Under the pieces are notes generated by a model. It worked only from the letters and a program-made list of their open reading frames with translations, was not told where the DNA came from and did not search any database. A program made the position numbers and the translations under genes. 64,000 nt of DNA from positions 806,001-870,000 of the forward strand of contig NZ_JAPMLP010000001.1 of NCBI RefSeq assembly GCF_026410285.1, read 5' to 3'. Positions 1 through 11,416 of the stretch are shown one piece after another; position 1 is the stretch's first letter, and each line of letters starts with the position of its first letter. The stretch is from Sulfitobacter sp. F26169L (GTDB taxonomy: Bacteria > Pseudomonadota > Alphaproteobacteria > Rhodobacterales > Rhodobacteraceae).

Positions 1-475
1 TTTTTCGGGTGACAGACCGGCTGTTGACAAAGTTTTTGGCCGCGACAAAAACGCTACCAAATCTTTCAACAAGTTCGGCCACAGTCCCGTCGAATAGAAT
101 GCTGTGACCGAAAGAAACAGGTACGGGGCTTGTCGCGCCAATTTTACTTCGTGAATTATTACCGGTTCTATCGCTCTGGCTCCGCGTTCCGTGCGCCAAC
201 TGAACCAGCGCACAGGTTTTAGCCCAGGACATTCATTCATCATCACATCACCAGCTTTCAGCGCTTCTATCCGCTTGGGGCCTTGTGAAGGATCGACAAG
301 CGTTCCGGCAGTGAAACAGGCAAACGGGCTGTAGGGGTCGGGCTGTTTGTGGCCAATACTGCGTTCGGAGGTAAAGACATGCGTCTGACCCGGCACCATA
401 TCCTGACCGATGATACAAAATTTGTTGCGTCGCTGCCGCTGTTGTATTGCCCAATGGTGATTGAAAATCCTTTAA
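1..475 (-). pseudogene. Decayed Hint-domain (hedgehog/intein-like) protein, partial
   Basis: Reading leftward, one open frame holds the hallmark start of a Hint_2-type domain. The motif CFTAGTLVDPSQGPKRIEAL is followed by KAGD and PVRW, with the domain-starting Cys near base 320. Near base 110 the similarity jumps frame: LFLS is followed in the next frame by GHSILFDGTVAELVERFG, the expected continuation (family form: VSPQHRILFDG). The upstream part also lies in a different frame from what looks like the protein's earlier sequence. The gene therefore carries at least one frameshift and runs off the left edge. In Rhodobacterales such domains usually sit in secreted or self-processing proteins. 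The original gene cannot be reconstructed here. Confidence 0.6.
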
Positions 476-862
476 GTCAGTTATTGTCGGTCAGGCGATA
501 GTTAAACAATAACTTGACTGCACGCGGCATGCATCAAGCCGTCGATCGTGACCGGATCTGCCAGTTCCTGCTAACGGTGCGTCCTGCCGATTTCGTGAAA
601 CAGTGCATCATCAGTGAAATCCCGTTGCACCACAGTATTTGACAGCAAGGTCATCGAAAGTGGCGGGTCTGCCTATGTTGTCGAAATCACTGAACTAATA
701 GAAATACCAAAGGTCGTATAGAGCCATTTGTGTTCACTCATTATTAATGCGATGTTATTCGCAATAATAGTGACTGCTAGAAGACGCAGCGGTTTTCATT
801 GTGGCGGGTACCCCGCGTGACGCATGGTGACAAACAGAATGTTGATAACAGCATCTAGCTGC
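476..862. other. Gene-poor stretch upstream of rplU
   Basis: No convincing coding frame is visible between the Hint remnant and the rplU promoter. The short open frames lack ribosome binding sites and family resemblance. The base composition is more AT-rich than the neighbouring genes. Confidence 0.5.
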
Positions 863-891
863 TTGACTTACCGCGCCGATCACCCGATAAG
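863..891 (+). promoter_or_regulatory. Probable sigma-70 promoter of rplU-rpmA
   Basis: TTGACT at 863-868 is separated by 17 bases from GATAAG at 886-891, a good match to -35 and -10 boxes. Transcription would begin near base 898 and give a leader of about 140 bases before the rplU start. Confidence 0.5.
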
Positions 892-1039
892 CCGCCAACC
901 CGACATATCACTGATGTGTTCGGGTGTATTTTTAATGACGCCCCAAGGGCGCGCTGTTCCAGGTGGATCAAGGCAGAGCCCGATCCGAAACACCCGTAGT
1001 AGGGGGCCAAAGAACGCGGCAAAATGTGAAGGAAGACCT

Positions 1040-1753
1040 ATGTTTGCGGTCCTGAAAACAGGCGGTAAGCAATATAAAGTTCAGCCCGGCGATATGCTGC
1101 GCGTAGAACGTATTGCGGCATCTGCCGGTGACACAGTTCAATTTAACGAAGTTCTGATGCTGGGCGGTGACAACCCTCAGGTCGGCGCACCAATGATCGA
1201 AGACGCCGGCGTTCAGGCCGAAGTTGTCGACCAGATCAAAGGCGAAAAAGTAATCCACTTCGTCAAGCGTCGCCGGAAGCACTCCTCCAAGCGCACAAAA
1301 GGCCACCGTCAGAAACTGACATTGGTCAAGATCACAGATATCCTCGCCTCGGGCGCAGGCAAATCCGGTGTTGCAGCCGCAATTGGCACAGGTTCCGTAT
1401 CCGCAGCGGCCGTAGCAGCGATCACAGGCAAATCTGTCGACGCAGCTCCTGCTAAGAAGGCAAAGCCGGCGAAAGCCGCGAAGCCTGCCAAGGACGCAGC
1501 ACCAGAAGCAAAAGCTGAAAAGCCTGCCAAGGCAAAGAAAGCCGCAAAATCCGACGGTGACGATCTGTCCGAGATTTCTGGCGTTGGCCCCGTTATTGTT
1601 GGCAAGCTGCACGCCGAAGGTGTGACCACATTTGCACAGATTGCTGCATGGACAGACGCAGACGTGGAAGCTATTGAAGAGAAACTGTCGTTCAAAGGTC
1701 GTGTGGGTCGTGAAGACTGGATCGCACAGGCCAAAGAACTGGCAAAAGGCTAA
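1040..1753 (+). CDS. rplU: 50S ribosomal protein L21 with long C-terminal extension
   Basis: L21 binds 23S rRNA in the large subunit. Residues 1-102 are the normal L21 fold, from [14 protein letters not shown] to the basic [18 protein letters not shown] segment. Bacterial L21 usually ends there at about 103 residues, whereas this protein is 237 residues long. Residues 103-172 form an Ala/Lys-rich linker. Residues 174-234 resemble a helix-hairpin-helix module ([12 protein letters not shown], then [14 protein letters not shown]) like the C-terminal segment seen in some NuoE-type and Rhodobacterales proteins. The ATG at 1040 follows GAAGGAAGACCT. A longer frame reaching back to 824 is ignored because L21 starts exactly here. 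It is co-transcribed with rpmA, 11 bases downstream. Confidence 0.95.
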   Translation: MFAVLKTGGKQYKVQPGDMLRVERIAASAGDTVQFNEVLMLGGDNPQVGAPMIEDAGVQAEVVDQIKGEKVIHFVKRRRKHSSKRTKGHRQKLTLVKITDILASGAGKSGVAAAIGTGSVSAAAVAAITGKSVDAAPAKKAKPAKAAKPAKDAAPEAKAEKPAKAKKAAKSDGDDLSEISGVGPVIVGKLHAEGVTTFAQIAAWTDADVEAIEEKLSFKGRVGREDWIAQAKELAKG

Positions 1754-1764
1754 GGAGAGACCTA

Positions 1765-2034
1765 ATGGCACATAAAAAAGCAGGCGGCTCGTCACGTAAC
1801 GGCCGCGACTCAGCTGGTCGCCGTCTTGGCGTGAAGAAATACGGTGGCGAAGTTGTCGTTCCTGGAAACATCATCGTGCGTCAGCGCGGAACACAGTTCT
1901 GGCCTGGTCAGAATGTGGGCATGGGCAAAGATCACACGATCTTTGCAACAGTTGACGGCAATGTGCAGTTCCACAAGGGCCTGAAAAAACGCACATTCAT
2001 CTCGATCGTACCGGCAGCGGAAGCTGCTGAATAA
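1765..2034 (+). CDS. rpmA: 50S ribosomal protein L27
   Basis: L27 is an 89-residue large-subunit protein whose N-terminal tail reaches the peptidyl-transferase centre. The sequence begins [20 protein letters not shown], the invariant L27 start, and carries the [10 protein letters not shown] and GKDHTIFA blocks at normal length. A ribosome binding site (AAGGAGAGACCT) precedes the ATG. The gene closes the rplU-rpmA operon and is followed by a strong intrinsic terminator. No anomaly is seen. Confidence 0.97.
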   Translation: MAHKKAGGSSRNGRDSAGRRLGVKKYGGEVVVPGNIIVRQRGTQFWPGQNVGMGKDHTIFATVDGNVQFHKGLKKRTFISIVPAAEAAE

Positions 2035-2061
2035 GCCGTACCCGAAGATGATACAAAATCA

Positions 2062-2096
2062 GGGACCGGCGGAAACGCCGGTCCCTTTTTCTTTTT
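2062..2096 (+). terminator. Intrinsic terminator after rplU-rpmA
   Basis: A 10-bp perfect stem (GGGACCGGCG / CGCCGGTCCC) with a GAAA tetraloop is followed by a T-rich run. Confidence 0.93.
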
Positions 2097-2222
2097 GCCG
2101 CTACTTTTCGAATACGGGAGGGCCACGATGGTTGATGTCATAAAACGATTGTTCTTGCCCACCTGTGTCGGGCAGTGGCGTGGGCGAAACACCTTTACGC
2201 CACTACAAGAACAGCGTGCCAC

Positions 2223-2825
2223 ATGAGCATCGCCATACTTCCGCTTGCGGTTTTTGCAATCAGTCAGGTTGGCACACCCGGCCCTGCGAATATGGCGCTG
2301 TTGGCGACCGGTGCGCGGTTCGGTTTCCGTGCGGCGTTGCCCTTTGTGGCTGGTGTGGCGCTTGGAAAGCAATTGATCATCTGGCCGATCGGCTTTGGCC
2401 TGATGGAATTGGCAGAAACAGCTCCTGCTGTGTTTAAGGCGCTCAAGTACATCTCGGCAGCCTATATCATCTGGCTGGCATGGAAAGTGGGAAATTTACG
2501 TTTGGGGCAGGGTGCAGCCAAGGCGACAGCACCAGGATTTCTTGCTGGTCTAATCGTGCATCCTCTGAACCCCAAGGCATGGGCGATGATTGTCGGCAGT
2601 TTTACCGGCTTTGTCGGGGCCGGTGTCGCGCCCCTGACAGCTACTGCAACTGTGGCAGCCGTGTTGTTGGCGTGCCAAATGGTCTTGCATCCGTTATGGA
2701 CGCTTGGCGGGCAGGCTATCGCGCAAACGGTTGCAGGCACGCGCATTGAACCTTATCTGATGTGGACACTGGCAGCGATGACCGTCGCCTCTGTTTTATT
2801 TGTTTTATTTGCCAAAGGAACGTGA
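2223..2825 (+). CDS. LysE/RhtB-family amino-acid exporter
   Basis: A 200-residue inner-membrane protein with about six hydrophobic segments and the LysE/RhtB signature near the N-terminus (SQVGTPGPANMALLATGARFG). Family members export amino acids or their derivatives; the substrate cannot be told. The ATG at 2223 places the conserved hydrophobic start first. An in-frame ATG at 2175 would add 16 residues without family character. The stop lies 3 bases before the GNAT gene, so the two are probably co-transcribed. Confidence 0.85.
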   Translation: MSIAILPLAVFAISQVGTPGPANMALLATGARFGFRAALPFVAGVALGKQLIIWPIGFGLMELAETAPAVFKALKYISAAYIIWLAWKVGNLRLGQGAAKATAPGFLAGLIVHPLNPKAWAMIVGSFTGFVGAGVAPLTATATVAAVLLACQMVLHPLWTLGGQAIAQTVAGTRIEPYLMWTLAAMTVASVLFVLFAKGT

Positions 2826-2828
2826 TCC

Positions 2829-3362
2829 ATGGCCACCCTGACGCAGCAGCCAACCCTCCATACGTCCCGCTTTGTTTTGCGCCCTGTTCGCCAGTCTGAT
2901 CTGACGCGGATCACCCATTACGCAAGTGACAGCCGCCTTGCGATGAGCACAACGCGCATTCCGCATCCCTTGCCCCCGGGGGTGATCGAAGCATTCATCG
3001 AAAGGGCGATCCAGCCAGAACGGGACGAAGATGTCTGGGTGATGGATGGCGGGAGCCATAACGGCGATGAAGTGATGGGCGTGATCAGCCTGATGCGGCT
3101 GGACCGAAACCAATCCGAGGTCGGGTATTGGGTGGCACCGCCGTTCTGGAACACCCATGTGGCATCCGATGCGGTACAGGCGTTGGTGGCGGGAAATCCG
3201 CTGGAGAATGACACAATGTTCGCATCGGTCTTCCATGACAATCCGGCCTCTGCCAAAGTGTTGATCAACGCGGGTTTTACCTATCTGGGTGACGCCGAAA
3301 CATATTGTCTTGCGCGCGGTGCAACTGTGCCGACATGGACCTACAGCCTCAAGCTGCGGTAA
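2829..3362 (+). CDS. GNAT-family N-acetyltransferase (RimJ/RimL-like)
   Basis: A 177-residue protein of the RimJ/RimL type of GNAT acetyltransferase. It opens with the typical LHTSRFVLRPVRQSDLTRI and has a mid-protein EVGYWVAPPFWN block and a C-terminal NPASAKVLINAGF block that matches the acetyl-CoA fold. The family acetylates protein N-termini or small amines, and the target here is unknown. It starts 3 bases after the LysE-type gene and ends 15 bases before obgE. The adjacency to an exporter may be incidental. Confidence 0.85.
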   Translation: MATLTQQPTLHTSRFVLRPVRQSDLTRITHYASDSRLAMSTTRIPHPLPPGVIEAFIERAIQPERDEDVWVMDGGSHNGDEVMGVISLMRLDRNQSEVGYWVAPPFWNTHVASDAVQALVAGNPLENDTMFASVFHDNPASAKVLINAGFTYLGDAETYCLARGATVPTWTYSLKLR

Positions 3363-3374
3363 CCCTTAGGATAG

Positions 3375-5506
<2,132 letters not shown>

Positions 5507-5516
5507 GGACATCGTT

Positions 5517-6785
5517 ATGACCCGGACCACAGATGACATTCCCGCCCTGATGGCAGATATCGGCAGCCGCGCAAAAGCAGCGGCAGCTATTCTCGCCACC
5601 GCAAATTCGGAGCGCAAACACGCCGCCCTGATTGCTGCTGCGGAGGCCGTCTGGGACAACCGCGAAGCGATTTACGCCGCTAACGCCGATGACATGGAAT
5701 ACGGCACGCAAAAAGGGCTGAGCCCTGCGATGCTTGACCGGCTGAAGCTGGACGAAAACGGGCTGCGCAGCATCATTGACGGCTTGCGCGCCATCGCAGA
5801 GCAGCCTGATCCGGTCGGAGAAGTTCTGGCCGAATGGGACCAGCCCAGCGGTATCCACATCCGGCGTGTGCGCACACCTTTAGGTGTCATTGGTGTGATC
5901 TATGAATCGCGCCCCAACGTGACCGCCGATGCGGGCGCGCTGTGCCTCAAGGCCGGTAATGCGGTGATCTTGCGAGGCGGTTCGGAAAGCTTTCACAGCA
6001 GTCGTGCGCTGCATGGCTGTCTGCAACAAGGTCTGCGCGCTGCCAACCTGCCGGAGGATGCTATCCAGTTGGTGCCAACGCGGGATCGCGCAGCCGTGCA
6101 GGAAATGCTTACCATGACCGACACGATTGACGTGATTGTTCCGCGTGGCGGCAAGGGGCTGGTCGGGTTGGTGCAGCGCGAGGCGCGGGTGCCGGTTTTT
6201 GCCCACCTGGAGGGCATTGTACATATCTATATCGACAAGGATGCCGACCCCGAAAAGACATTAAAGGTCGTGTTGAACGCCAAGACACGCCGCACCGGCA
6301 TTTGTGGAGCCGCAGAATGTTTGCTGGTCCATAAGGACATTGCCAAGACAATCGGTACAGGCGTGATCAGCGCCCTGATTGATGCGGGTGTAGAAGTGCG
6401 AGCAGACGGTTCACTATCCCGGATCAAGGGGACCGTGACCGCACAAGCCGATGATTGGGGGCAGGAATATCTGGACATGATTATCGCCGCGCGCGAGGTT
6501 GACAGCATTGATCAGGCGATTGAGCACATCCGCCGCTATGGCTCCAACCATACAGACTGCATTATCACCGAAGATGCACAGGCGGCTGAAACCTTTATGA
6601 ACACGCTCGACAGCGCAATTCTGATGCACAACGCCTCCACCCAATTTGCCGATGGCGGCGAGTTTGGCATGGGGGCCGAAATCGGCATCGCTACCGGAAA
6701 AATGCACGCGCGCGGCCCGGTGGGTGCGGCGCAACTGACCAGCTTCAAATACCTAGTGACCGGGGATGGCTCGGTACGCGCCTAA
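5517..6785 (+). CDS. proA: Gamma-glutamyl phosphate reductase
   Basis: This enzyme reduces gamma-glutamyl phosphate to glutamate semialdehyde with NADPH, directly after ProB. The 422-residue protein has the aldehyde-dehydrogenase fold with [10 protein letters not shown] near residue 125 and the catalytic cysteine region [14 protein letters not shown] near residue 260. The C-terminus [21 protein letters not shown] is diagnostic. It completes a proBA pair. Its stop overlaps the stop of the convergent chpT gene by 4 bases, with no room for a terminator between them. Confidence 0.96.
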   Translation: MTRTTDDIPALMADIGSRAKAAAAILATANSERKHAALIAAAEAVWDNREAIYAANADDMEYGTQKGLSPAMLDRLKLDENGLRSIIDGLRAIAEQPDPVGEVLAEWDQPSGIHIRRVRTPLGVIGVIYESRPNVTADAGALCLKAGNAVILRGGSESFHSSRALHGCLQQGLRAANLPEDAIQLVPTRDRAAVQEMLTMTDTIDVIVPRGGKGLVGLVQREARVPVFAHLEGIVHIYIDKDADPEKTLKVVLNAKTRRTGICGAAECLLVHKDIAKTIGTGVISALIDAGVEVRADGSLSRIKGTVTAQADDWGQEYLDMIIAAREVDSIDQAIEHIRRYGSNHTDCIITEDAQAAETFMNTLDSAILMHNASTQFADGGEFGMGAEIGIATGKMHARGPVGAAQLTSFKYLVTGDGSVRA

Positions 6786-7375
6786 ATCCTGATCGTTATG
6801 CTGTCGCCTGACACATCTACGTCAAGGCGGCGCTCCTCATCCTCGGCGATCAAGGGCAATAGGGCAAATTGCACCTGCGCGGGGCGCAACTCCTCCTCAC
6901 GCGGGGCACCGTTCAGCAGCCCCCAAAGATCAGCGTCAATATTCAGCTTGTCTGCGTGTCCGGTCAGCAGAAGGTGATCGCCATCTTGCGACACCTCTAT
7001 CCGGCCCCCGTATGGCATGCCGCTTTCCATACACATCAGCGCGAGGAAGGTCAGGCGCACCATCCGGCGCTGCTGCCCCTCCAACGGGCCCCAGACGACT
7101 GTTAGGCGGGACGTGGCGTAAACATCATTCAGGATCGATACCACCTCGGGCCGCCCGACCAGTTGCGTACCCGCAGCCCCGAAAGCGATGCGGAAAAACC
7201 TGATCCGCGCGCTGGCATTCATCACACTTTCAGACACCAGCGCCATTTCTGGCCCGACCGATGGCATGCTCATCTCCATCAACTCAAGGCCGTTGTTGAT
7301 CGCGCCGATCGGCGATATCAAGTCATGGCAAATCCGGCTTCCGATGAGGGCAGCCAAGTTGGTGTTCTGGCCCAT
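6782..7375 (-). CDS. chpT: ChpT-type histidine phosphotransferase
   Basis: ChpT passes phosphate from the hybrid kinase CckA to CtrA and CpdR in alpha-proteobacteria. The 197-residue protein has the pseudo-kinase layout: a helical hairpin with the phospho-accepting histidine H17 in [20 protein letters not shown], then an ATPase-like domain without ATP motifs. The start at 7375 begins [10 protein letters not shown], just before the helix. A longer frame to 7492 would add 39 residues unlike the family. In roseobacters the CckA-ChpT-CtrA relay governs motility and gene-transfer-agent genes rather than viability; that statement is family knowledge, not read from this sequence. Confidence 0.88.
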   Translation of the reverse strand: MGQNTNLAALIGSRICHDLISPIGAINNGLELMEMSMPSVGPEMALVSESVMNASARIRFFRIAFGAAGTQLVGRPEVVSILNDVYATSRLTVVWGPLEGQQRRMVRLTFLALMCMESGMPYGGRIEVSQDGDHLLLTGHADKLNIDADLWGLLNGAPREEELRPAQVQFALLPLIAEDEERRLDVDVSGDSITIRI

Positions 7376-7408
7376 TATGCTGGCCTCCGTCTGGTTAAGG
7401 GAATGATA

Positions 7409-7591
7409 ATGGAAGATTTCAACGCAATCCTGACGCCGGGAATGTTGGTGCGCCATCCAGATATGCCCGATTGGGGGGTCGGGCAGGTACAAAGCAATAT
7501 CGGTGGAAAACTCACTGTGAACTTCCGTGACGTTGGCAAGATTGTAATTGACAGCAGCCGGATCACCCTGCTCCCTGTGTTTGATGGTTAA
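7409..7591 (+). CDS. DUF3553 small protein
   Basis: A 60-residue protein (MEDFNAILTPGMLVRHPDMP, then WGVGQVQSNIGGKLTVNF). It matches DUF3553, a short beta-rich domain also found at the end of some UvrD-type helicases in alpha-proteobacteria, where it resembles a CarD/Tudor-like module. The ATG at 7409 is preferred over 7403 because AAGGGA lies 8 bases upstream. It is divergent from chpT with only 33 bases between starts, so the two share a promoter region. Its function is unknown. Confidence 0.8.
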   Translation: MEDFNAILTPGMLVRHPDMPDWGVGQVQSNIGGKLTVNFRDVGKIVIDSSRITLLPVFDG

Positions 7592-7612
7592 CCATTACAA
7601 ATTTGTGTTAAC
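7587..7612. promoter_or_regulatory. Palindrome-rich upstream region of olsBA
   Basis: Two GTTAAC hexamers (7587-7592 and 7607-7612) flank a 10-base perfect palindrome ACAAATTTGT. The site lies about 125 bases upstream of the olsB start and is a plausible operator; no binding protein is identified. The GTTAAC half-sites resemble CtrA-like TTAA elements, but the spacing is not the canonical 7 bases. Confidence 0.35.
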
Positions 7613-7737
7613 AAAGTGTAACGAAAACCGGGGCAACTCCAGATAGCAACCTTAGGTTGCGCCTTGATACTTCCTGGCACGTTGCCAATATGCACCGGAA
7701 AACCTATCTAGACGACAGATCACACATGGGGAGCGTC

Positions 7738-8502
7738 ATGACCCGTCAGGGCAGGGCAGAATTCAGCGTCAGGCTGGCAAAGACTGCGGAAGAACTGCAC
7801 GCCGCGCAGCGGCTGCGTTACGATGTTTTTGTGCGTGAATTGGGCGGCGGCGGTGATCTGGTAGACCATCATCAAAAGCTTGAGCGCGACCGCTTTGATC
7901 CGTTTCTTGATCATATGATCCTGACCCGAAAAGACGATGATACCGTAATTGGTGTTTACCGTTTGCTGCGCGGCACCCGTGCCCAGCAGGCTGGCGGGTT
8001 TTATTCCGAAAACGAATACGATCTGGACAAGCTGAAAACCTCGGGCCGGCGGCTACTGGAATTGGGGCGATCCTGCCTGCACCGTGATTATCGTGGCGGG
8101 ATTGCCATGCACTGCCTCTGGGCGGGGCTGGCCGATTATGTCGCCGAACATGAAATCGAAATACTGTTCGGTGTCGCCAGCTTCCACGGTACTGACATTG
8201 AAAAACTTGCCGCGCCTTTGTCGTTGCTTCACCAGCGTCACCTTGCACCGCCTGAACTACGCGTGCGCGTGCATGAACAGTCGTTTCAGCGCATGGATCT
8301 GATCGATACCGATACCTTGGATCGCCGTGCCGCGATGGTGCTGGTGCCCAGCCTGATCAAAGCATATTTACGCCTTGGCGGGTGTGTGGGCGAGGGGGCA
8401 TTTATTGACCATGAATTCAACACAACCGACGTTTGTCTGATCATGGACACCGCAAAGCTGAATTCAAGGCAGGCAAAAATTTACGGCGGATCAAACAAAT
8501 GA
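7738..8502 (+). CDS. olsB: L-ornithine N-alpha-acyltransferase OlsB
   Basis: OlsB moves a 3-hydroxyacyl group from ACP to ornithine, giving lyso-ornithine lipid. The 254-residue protein shows the GNAT-like features of the family: RLRYDVFVRELG near the N-terminus, LLELGRSCLHRDYRGG in the middle, and a C-terminal LVPSLIKAYLRLGGCVGEGAF block. The ATG at 7738 follows GGGGAGCGTC; an open frame back to 7657 lacks a ribosome binding site. Its stop overlaps olsA by 4 bases, so the pair is translationally coupled. Ornithine lipids are phosphorus-free membrane lipids important to marine bacteria under phosphate limitation. Confidence 0.9.
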   Translation: MTRQGRAEFSVRLAKTAEELHAAQRLRYDVFVRELGGGGDLVDHHQKLERDRFDPFLDHMILTRKDDDTVIGVYRLLRGTRAQQAGGFYSENEYDLDKLKTSGRRLLELGRSCLHRDYRGGIAMHCLWAGLADYVAEHEIEILFGVASFHGTDIEKLAAPLSLLHQRHLAPPELRVRVHEQSFQRMDLIDTDTLDRRAAMVLVPSLIKAYLRLGGCVGEGAFIDHEFNTTDVCLIMDTAKLNSRQAKIYGGSNK

Positions 8503-9332
8503 ATCCGACTTGGGACAAAGGTAGCCACCCTGACATGCCAGCCATCGGCGGCGCTGACTGGCTGCGCGTGGGGGTGCGAGGTAGTGCGCTGGCCTTGCTT
8601 GTGTTCGGCGGGCTGGTCATCCTGCTGCTCACACGCTTGATCGAAAGGCCATTTTACAGGGTTCACCGCCCCGTAACGCCCCACATTACACAGTTTGTCT
8701 GCCGCAACGCTTTCCGCATTCTTGGCATTAAGTTTTCAGTGACCGGCGTGCCGATGACCGCGCGCGGTGCCGTTGTGGCCAATCACTCCAGCTGGCTGGA
8801 TATCTTCGCGCTGAACGCCGCCAAACGGGTGTATTTTGTATCAAAGGCCGAAGTAGCCGCATGGCCTGCCATCGGATGGCTGGCCCGCGCCACCGGCACC
8901 GTCTTTATCGAGCGTAACCCGGCACGCGCGCGCATGCAGACCGAAGCATTTCAGAACCGCCTGCTGGCGGGGCACAAACTGCTGTTTTTTCCAGAAGGCA
9001 CCAGCACGGATGGTCAGCAAGTTTTACCTTTCAAAACCACGCTGTTTCAAGCATTCTTTGCGCCACAGCTCCGCGACGAAATCCAGGTGCAGCCGGTGGC
9101 CGTGATCTATCATGCACCAGCGGGAATGGACCCGCGTTTTTATGGCTGGTGGGGCAGTATGGAGTTCGCCGCGCATCTGCTGGCCATCCTTGCGCCCGCC
9201 AGACAGGGCGCTGTTGAGGTTGTATATTGCACACCTTTGAAGGTGGCCGACTTTGAAAACCGCAAAGCGCTGGCAGCGGCCTGTGAAACTGCCGTACGCA
9301 CCGCCCACGGCACGGCCTTGCCGAAAGCCTGA
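8499..9332 (+). CDS. olsA: Lyso-ornithine lipid O-acyltransferase OlsA (PlsC family)
   Basis: OlsA adds the second acyl chain to lyso-ornithine lipid and may also acylate lysophosphatidic acid. The 277-residue protein has an N-terminal transmembrane helix (about residues 25-45). The PlsC motifs follow: NHSSWLD, the HX4D catalytic box, near residue 90, and FPEGTSTDG near residue 165. The start ATG at 8499 overlaps the olsB stop as ATGA. A frame beginning at 8433 would intrude into olsB and is not used. The OlsB neighbour makes the lipid role more likely than a generic PlsC role. Confidence 0.88.
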   Translation: MNPTWDKGSHPDMPAIGGADWLRVGVRGSALALLVFGGLVILLLTRLIERPFYRVHRPVTPHITQFVCRNAFRILGIKFSVTGVPMTARGAVVANHSSWLDIFALNAAKRVYFVSKAEVAAWPAIGWLARATGTVFIERNPARARMQTEAFQNRLLAGHKLLFFPEGTSTDGQQVLPFKTTLFQAFFAPQLRDEIQVQPVAVIYHAPAGMDPRFYGWWGSMEFAAHLLAILAPARQGAVEVVYCTPLKVADFENRKALAAACETAVRTAHGTALPKA

Positions 9333-9514
9333 GAGCGGGGCAAATCCTGCGTCTTTTGCACTTGCGGAATGGCCCTGCCTGCGGTAAGCGCACCCTACTT
9401 AATCCCGCAGTCGGGGATGGGACATTTCGGGGAGACATCCCGAAGGTTCCGCCGGTTGGCCCACATTCCGTGTGTCATACCCCCGACGAGGCTAAACCGG
9501 AAAGGTATAAAGAC

Positions 9515-10387
9515 ATGGCTCTTCCTGAGTTCTCCATGCGCCAACTGCTTGAAGCAGGCGTACACTTCGGCCACCAGACACAGCGCTGGAACCCGCGTAT
9601 GGCACCGTACATCTACGGCGCGCGCAACGGCATCCACATCATGGACCTGACGCAGACCGTTCCTATGTTGGACGATGCGCTGAAAATTATCCGTGACACC
9701 GTCGCCAAAGGCGGCAGCATTCTTTTTGTAGGCACAAAGCGTCAGGCAGCACAGCCGATCGCCGACGCCGCAGAAAAATGCGCACAGTATTACATGAACC
9801 ACCGCTGGCTGGGCGGCACGCTGACCAACTGGCAGACCGTGTCCAAATCCATCCAGCGCCTCAAGCACATCGACGAGCAATCCGAGCAGGGCTTTACTGG
9901 CCTGACAAAGAAAGAACGTCTGGGCATGGAACGTGACCAGGGCAAGCTTCAGGCATCGCTTGGCGGTATCCGCGAAATGGGCGGCCGTCCCGACCTGATC
10001 TTTGTGATCGACGTGCGTAAAGAGCAGCTGGCGATTGCCGAAGCCAACAAGCTGGGCATTCCGGTTGTGGCCGTGGTTGACACCAACTGTTCCCCTGACG
10101 GCATCGATTACATCATTCCCGGCAACGATGACGCGGCACGCGCGATTGCGCTTTACACCGATCTGGCTGCCCGCGCTGCGCTTGACGGTATGTCCGCACA
10201 ACTGGGCGCTGCCGGTGTTGATCTGGGCGCGATGGAGCAGGCACCTGTTGAAGAGGCTGTTGAGCCTGTTCATGACATGCCATTGGGTGGCGCATCCGAA
10301 GAAGCAGCATCAAACGATGCAATGTCCAAGGATGCCGTTCTGGATATCGAATCCAAAAAAGAGACAATGGAAAAAGCCAAGTCCTGA
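9515..10387 (+). CDS. rpsB: 30S ribosomal protein S2
   Basis: S2 binds near the head-body junction of the 30S subunit. The 290-residue protein starts [20 protein letters not shown], with RWNPRM and the [14 protein letters not shown] block, both invariant in S2. It has a longer acidic and Ala-rich C-terminus (about residues 240-290) than the roughly 240-residue gamma-proteobacterial protein. The start at 9515 fits the family; an upstream in-frame ATG at 9356 lies in non-coding leader. It is followed 99 bases later by tsf, the conserved rpsB-tsf order. Confidence 0.96.
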   Translation: MALPEFSMRQLLEAGVHFGHQTQRWNPRMAPYIYGARNGIHIMDLTQTVPMLDDALKIIRDTVAKGGSILFVGTKRQAAQPIADAAEKCAQYYMNHRWLGGTLTNWQTVSKSIQRLKHIDEQSEQGFTGLTKKERLGMERDQGKLQASLGGIREMGGRPDLIFVIDVRKEQLAIAEANKLGIPVVAVVDTNCSPDGIDYIIPGNDDAARAIALYTDLAARAALDGMSAQLGAAGVDLGAMEQAPVEEAVEPVHDMPLGGASEEAASNDAMSKDAVLDIESKKETMEKAKS

Positions 10388-10486
10388 TGCGCGCGCGACT
10401 GCGGTCGCGATATCTGCACACGCTTGGACGCGGGGCAGGGTAACCTGCCCCAACGCAATTTACACATAGATGAGGGAACCAAAGCG

Positions 10487-11362
10487 ATGGCAATTACAGC
10501 ATCCATGGTCAAAGAACTCCGCGACTCAACCGGCGCGGGCATGATGGACGCCAAAAAGGCGCTTACCGAAACAGATGGTGACATGGAGGCAGCGGTTGAC
10601 TGGCTGCGCACCAAAGGTCTGGCAAAAGCCGCCAAGAAATCCGGCCGCACCGCGGCAGAGGGTCTTGTCGCTGTGAAGGTTGAAGGTGGCCGCGGCGTTG
10701 CGGTTGAAGTCAACTCCGAGACCGATTTCGTCGGCAAAAACGCCGACTTCCAGAAAATGGTTGCAGGCATCGCAGATGTCGCTGTTTCCGTGGCTGACCT
10801 GGACGCGCTGAAAGCGGCTGACATGAACGGTAAAACCGTTGAACAGACCGTAACAGATGCAGTTGCCGTGATCGGTGAAAACATGTCTGTACGTCGCATG
10901 GCCGCTGTCGAAGGTGATGTTGTTGTGTCTTATGTTCACAACGCAGCTGCACCTGGCATGGGTAACATCGGCGTTCTGGTTGCAATGACCGGTGGTGACG
11001 AGGCATTTGGCAAGCAGATCGCGATGCACATCGCAGCGACCAACCCTGCGTCCCTGTCCGAAGATGATCTCGATCCGGCAGTGGTTGAAAAGGAAAAGCA
11101 GGTTCAGATGGACATCGCACGCGAATCTGGCAAGCCGGAAGCCGTGATCGAAAAGATGATTGTTGGCCGCATGAAAAAATACATGTCGGAAATCACTCTG
11201 GTGAACCAGCAGTTCGTGATCAACCCTGACGTGACCGTTGGCGAAGCCGCAAAAGAAGTGGGCGCGACAATCACAGGTTTTGTGCGTCTTGAAGTTGGCG
11301 AAGGCATCGAAGTGGTAAAAGAAGACTTCGCAGCAGAAGTAGCAAAAGCCGCCAAAGGCTAA
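10487..11362 (+). CDS. tsf: Elongation factor Ts
   Basis: EF-Ts is the nucleotide-exchange factor for EF-Tu. The 291-residue protein has the N-terminal UBA-like module ([19 protein letters not shown], then [11 protein letters not shown]) and the EF-Tu-contacting core with [13 protein letters not shown]. The ATG at 10487 follows GAGGGAACCAAAGCG. An upstream in-frame ATG at 10424 is not used because EF-Ts begins here. A terminator follows 25 bases after the stop. Confidence 0.96.
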   Translation: MAITASMVKELRDSTGAGMMDAKKALTETDGDMEAAVDWLRTKGLAKAAKKSGRTAAEGLVAVKVEGGRGVAVEVNSETDFVGKNADFQKMVAGIADVAVSVADLDALKAADMNGKTVEQTVTDAVAVIGENMSVRRMAAVEGDVVVSYVHNAAAPGMGNIGVLVAMTGGDEAFGKQIAMHIAATNPASLSEDDLDPAVVEKEKQVQMDIARESGKPEAVIEKMIVGRMKKYMSEITLVNQQFVINPDVTVGEAAKEVGATITGFVRLEVGEGIEVVKEDFAAEVAKAAKG

Positions 11363-11387
11363 ATTACCTTAACATGGTTCAAGAAGA

Positions 11388-11416
11388 GGCGGGGCTGTTC
11401 AAGCTCCGCCTTTTTT
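11388..11416 (+). terminator. Intrinsic terminator after rpsB-tsf
   Basis: An 8-bp stem (GGCGGGGC / GCTCCGCC, one G-T pair) with loop TGTTCAA is followed by six T. Confidence 0.85.

Noticed and set aside
824..1039. 72-residue upstream extension of rplU
   Set aside because: L21 begins at 1040 with its own ribosome binding site; the extension lies between promoter and start and looks non-coding.
968..1795. 275-codon minus-strand frame across rplU
   Set aside because: It is the antisense shadow of the rplU coding sequence, rich in Cys and Phe and without a family look.
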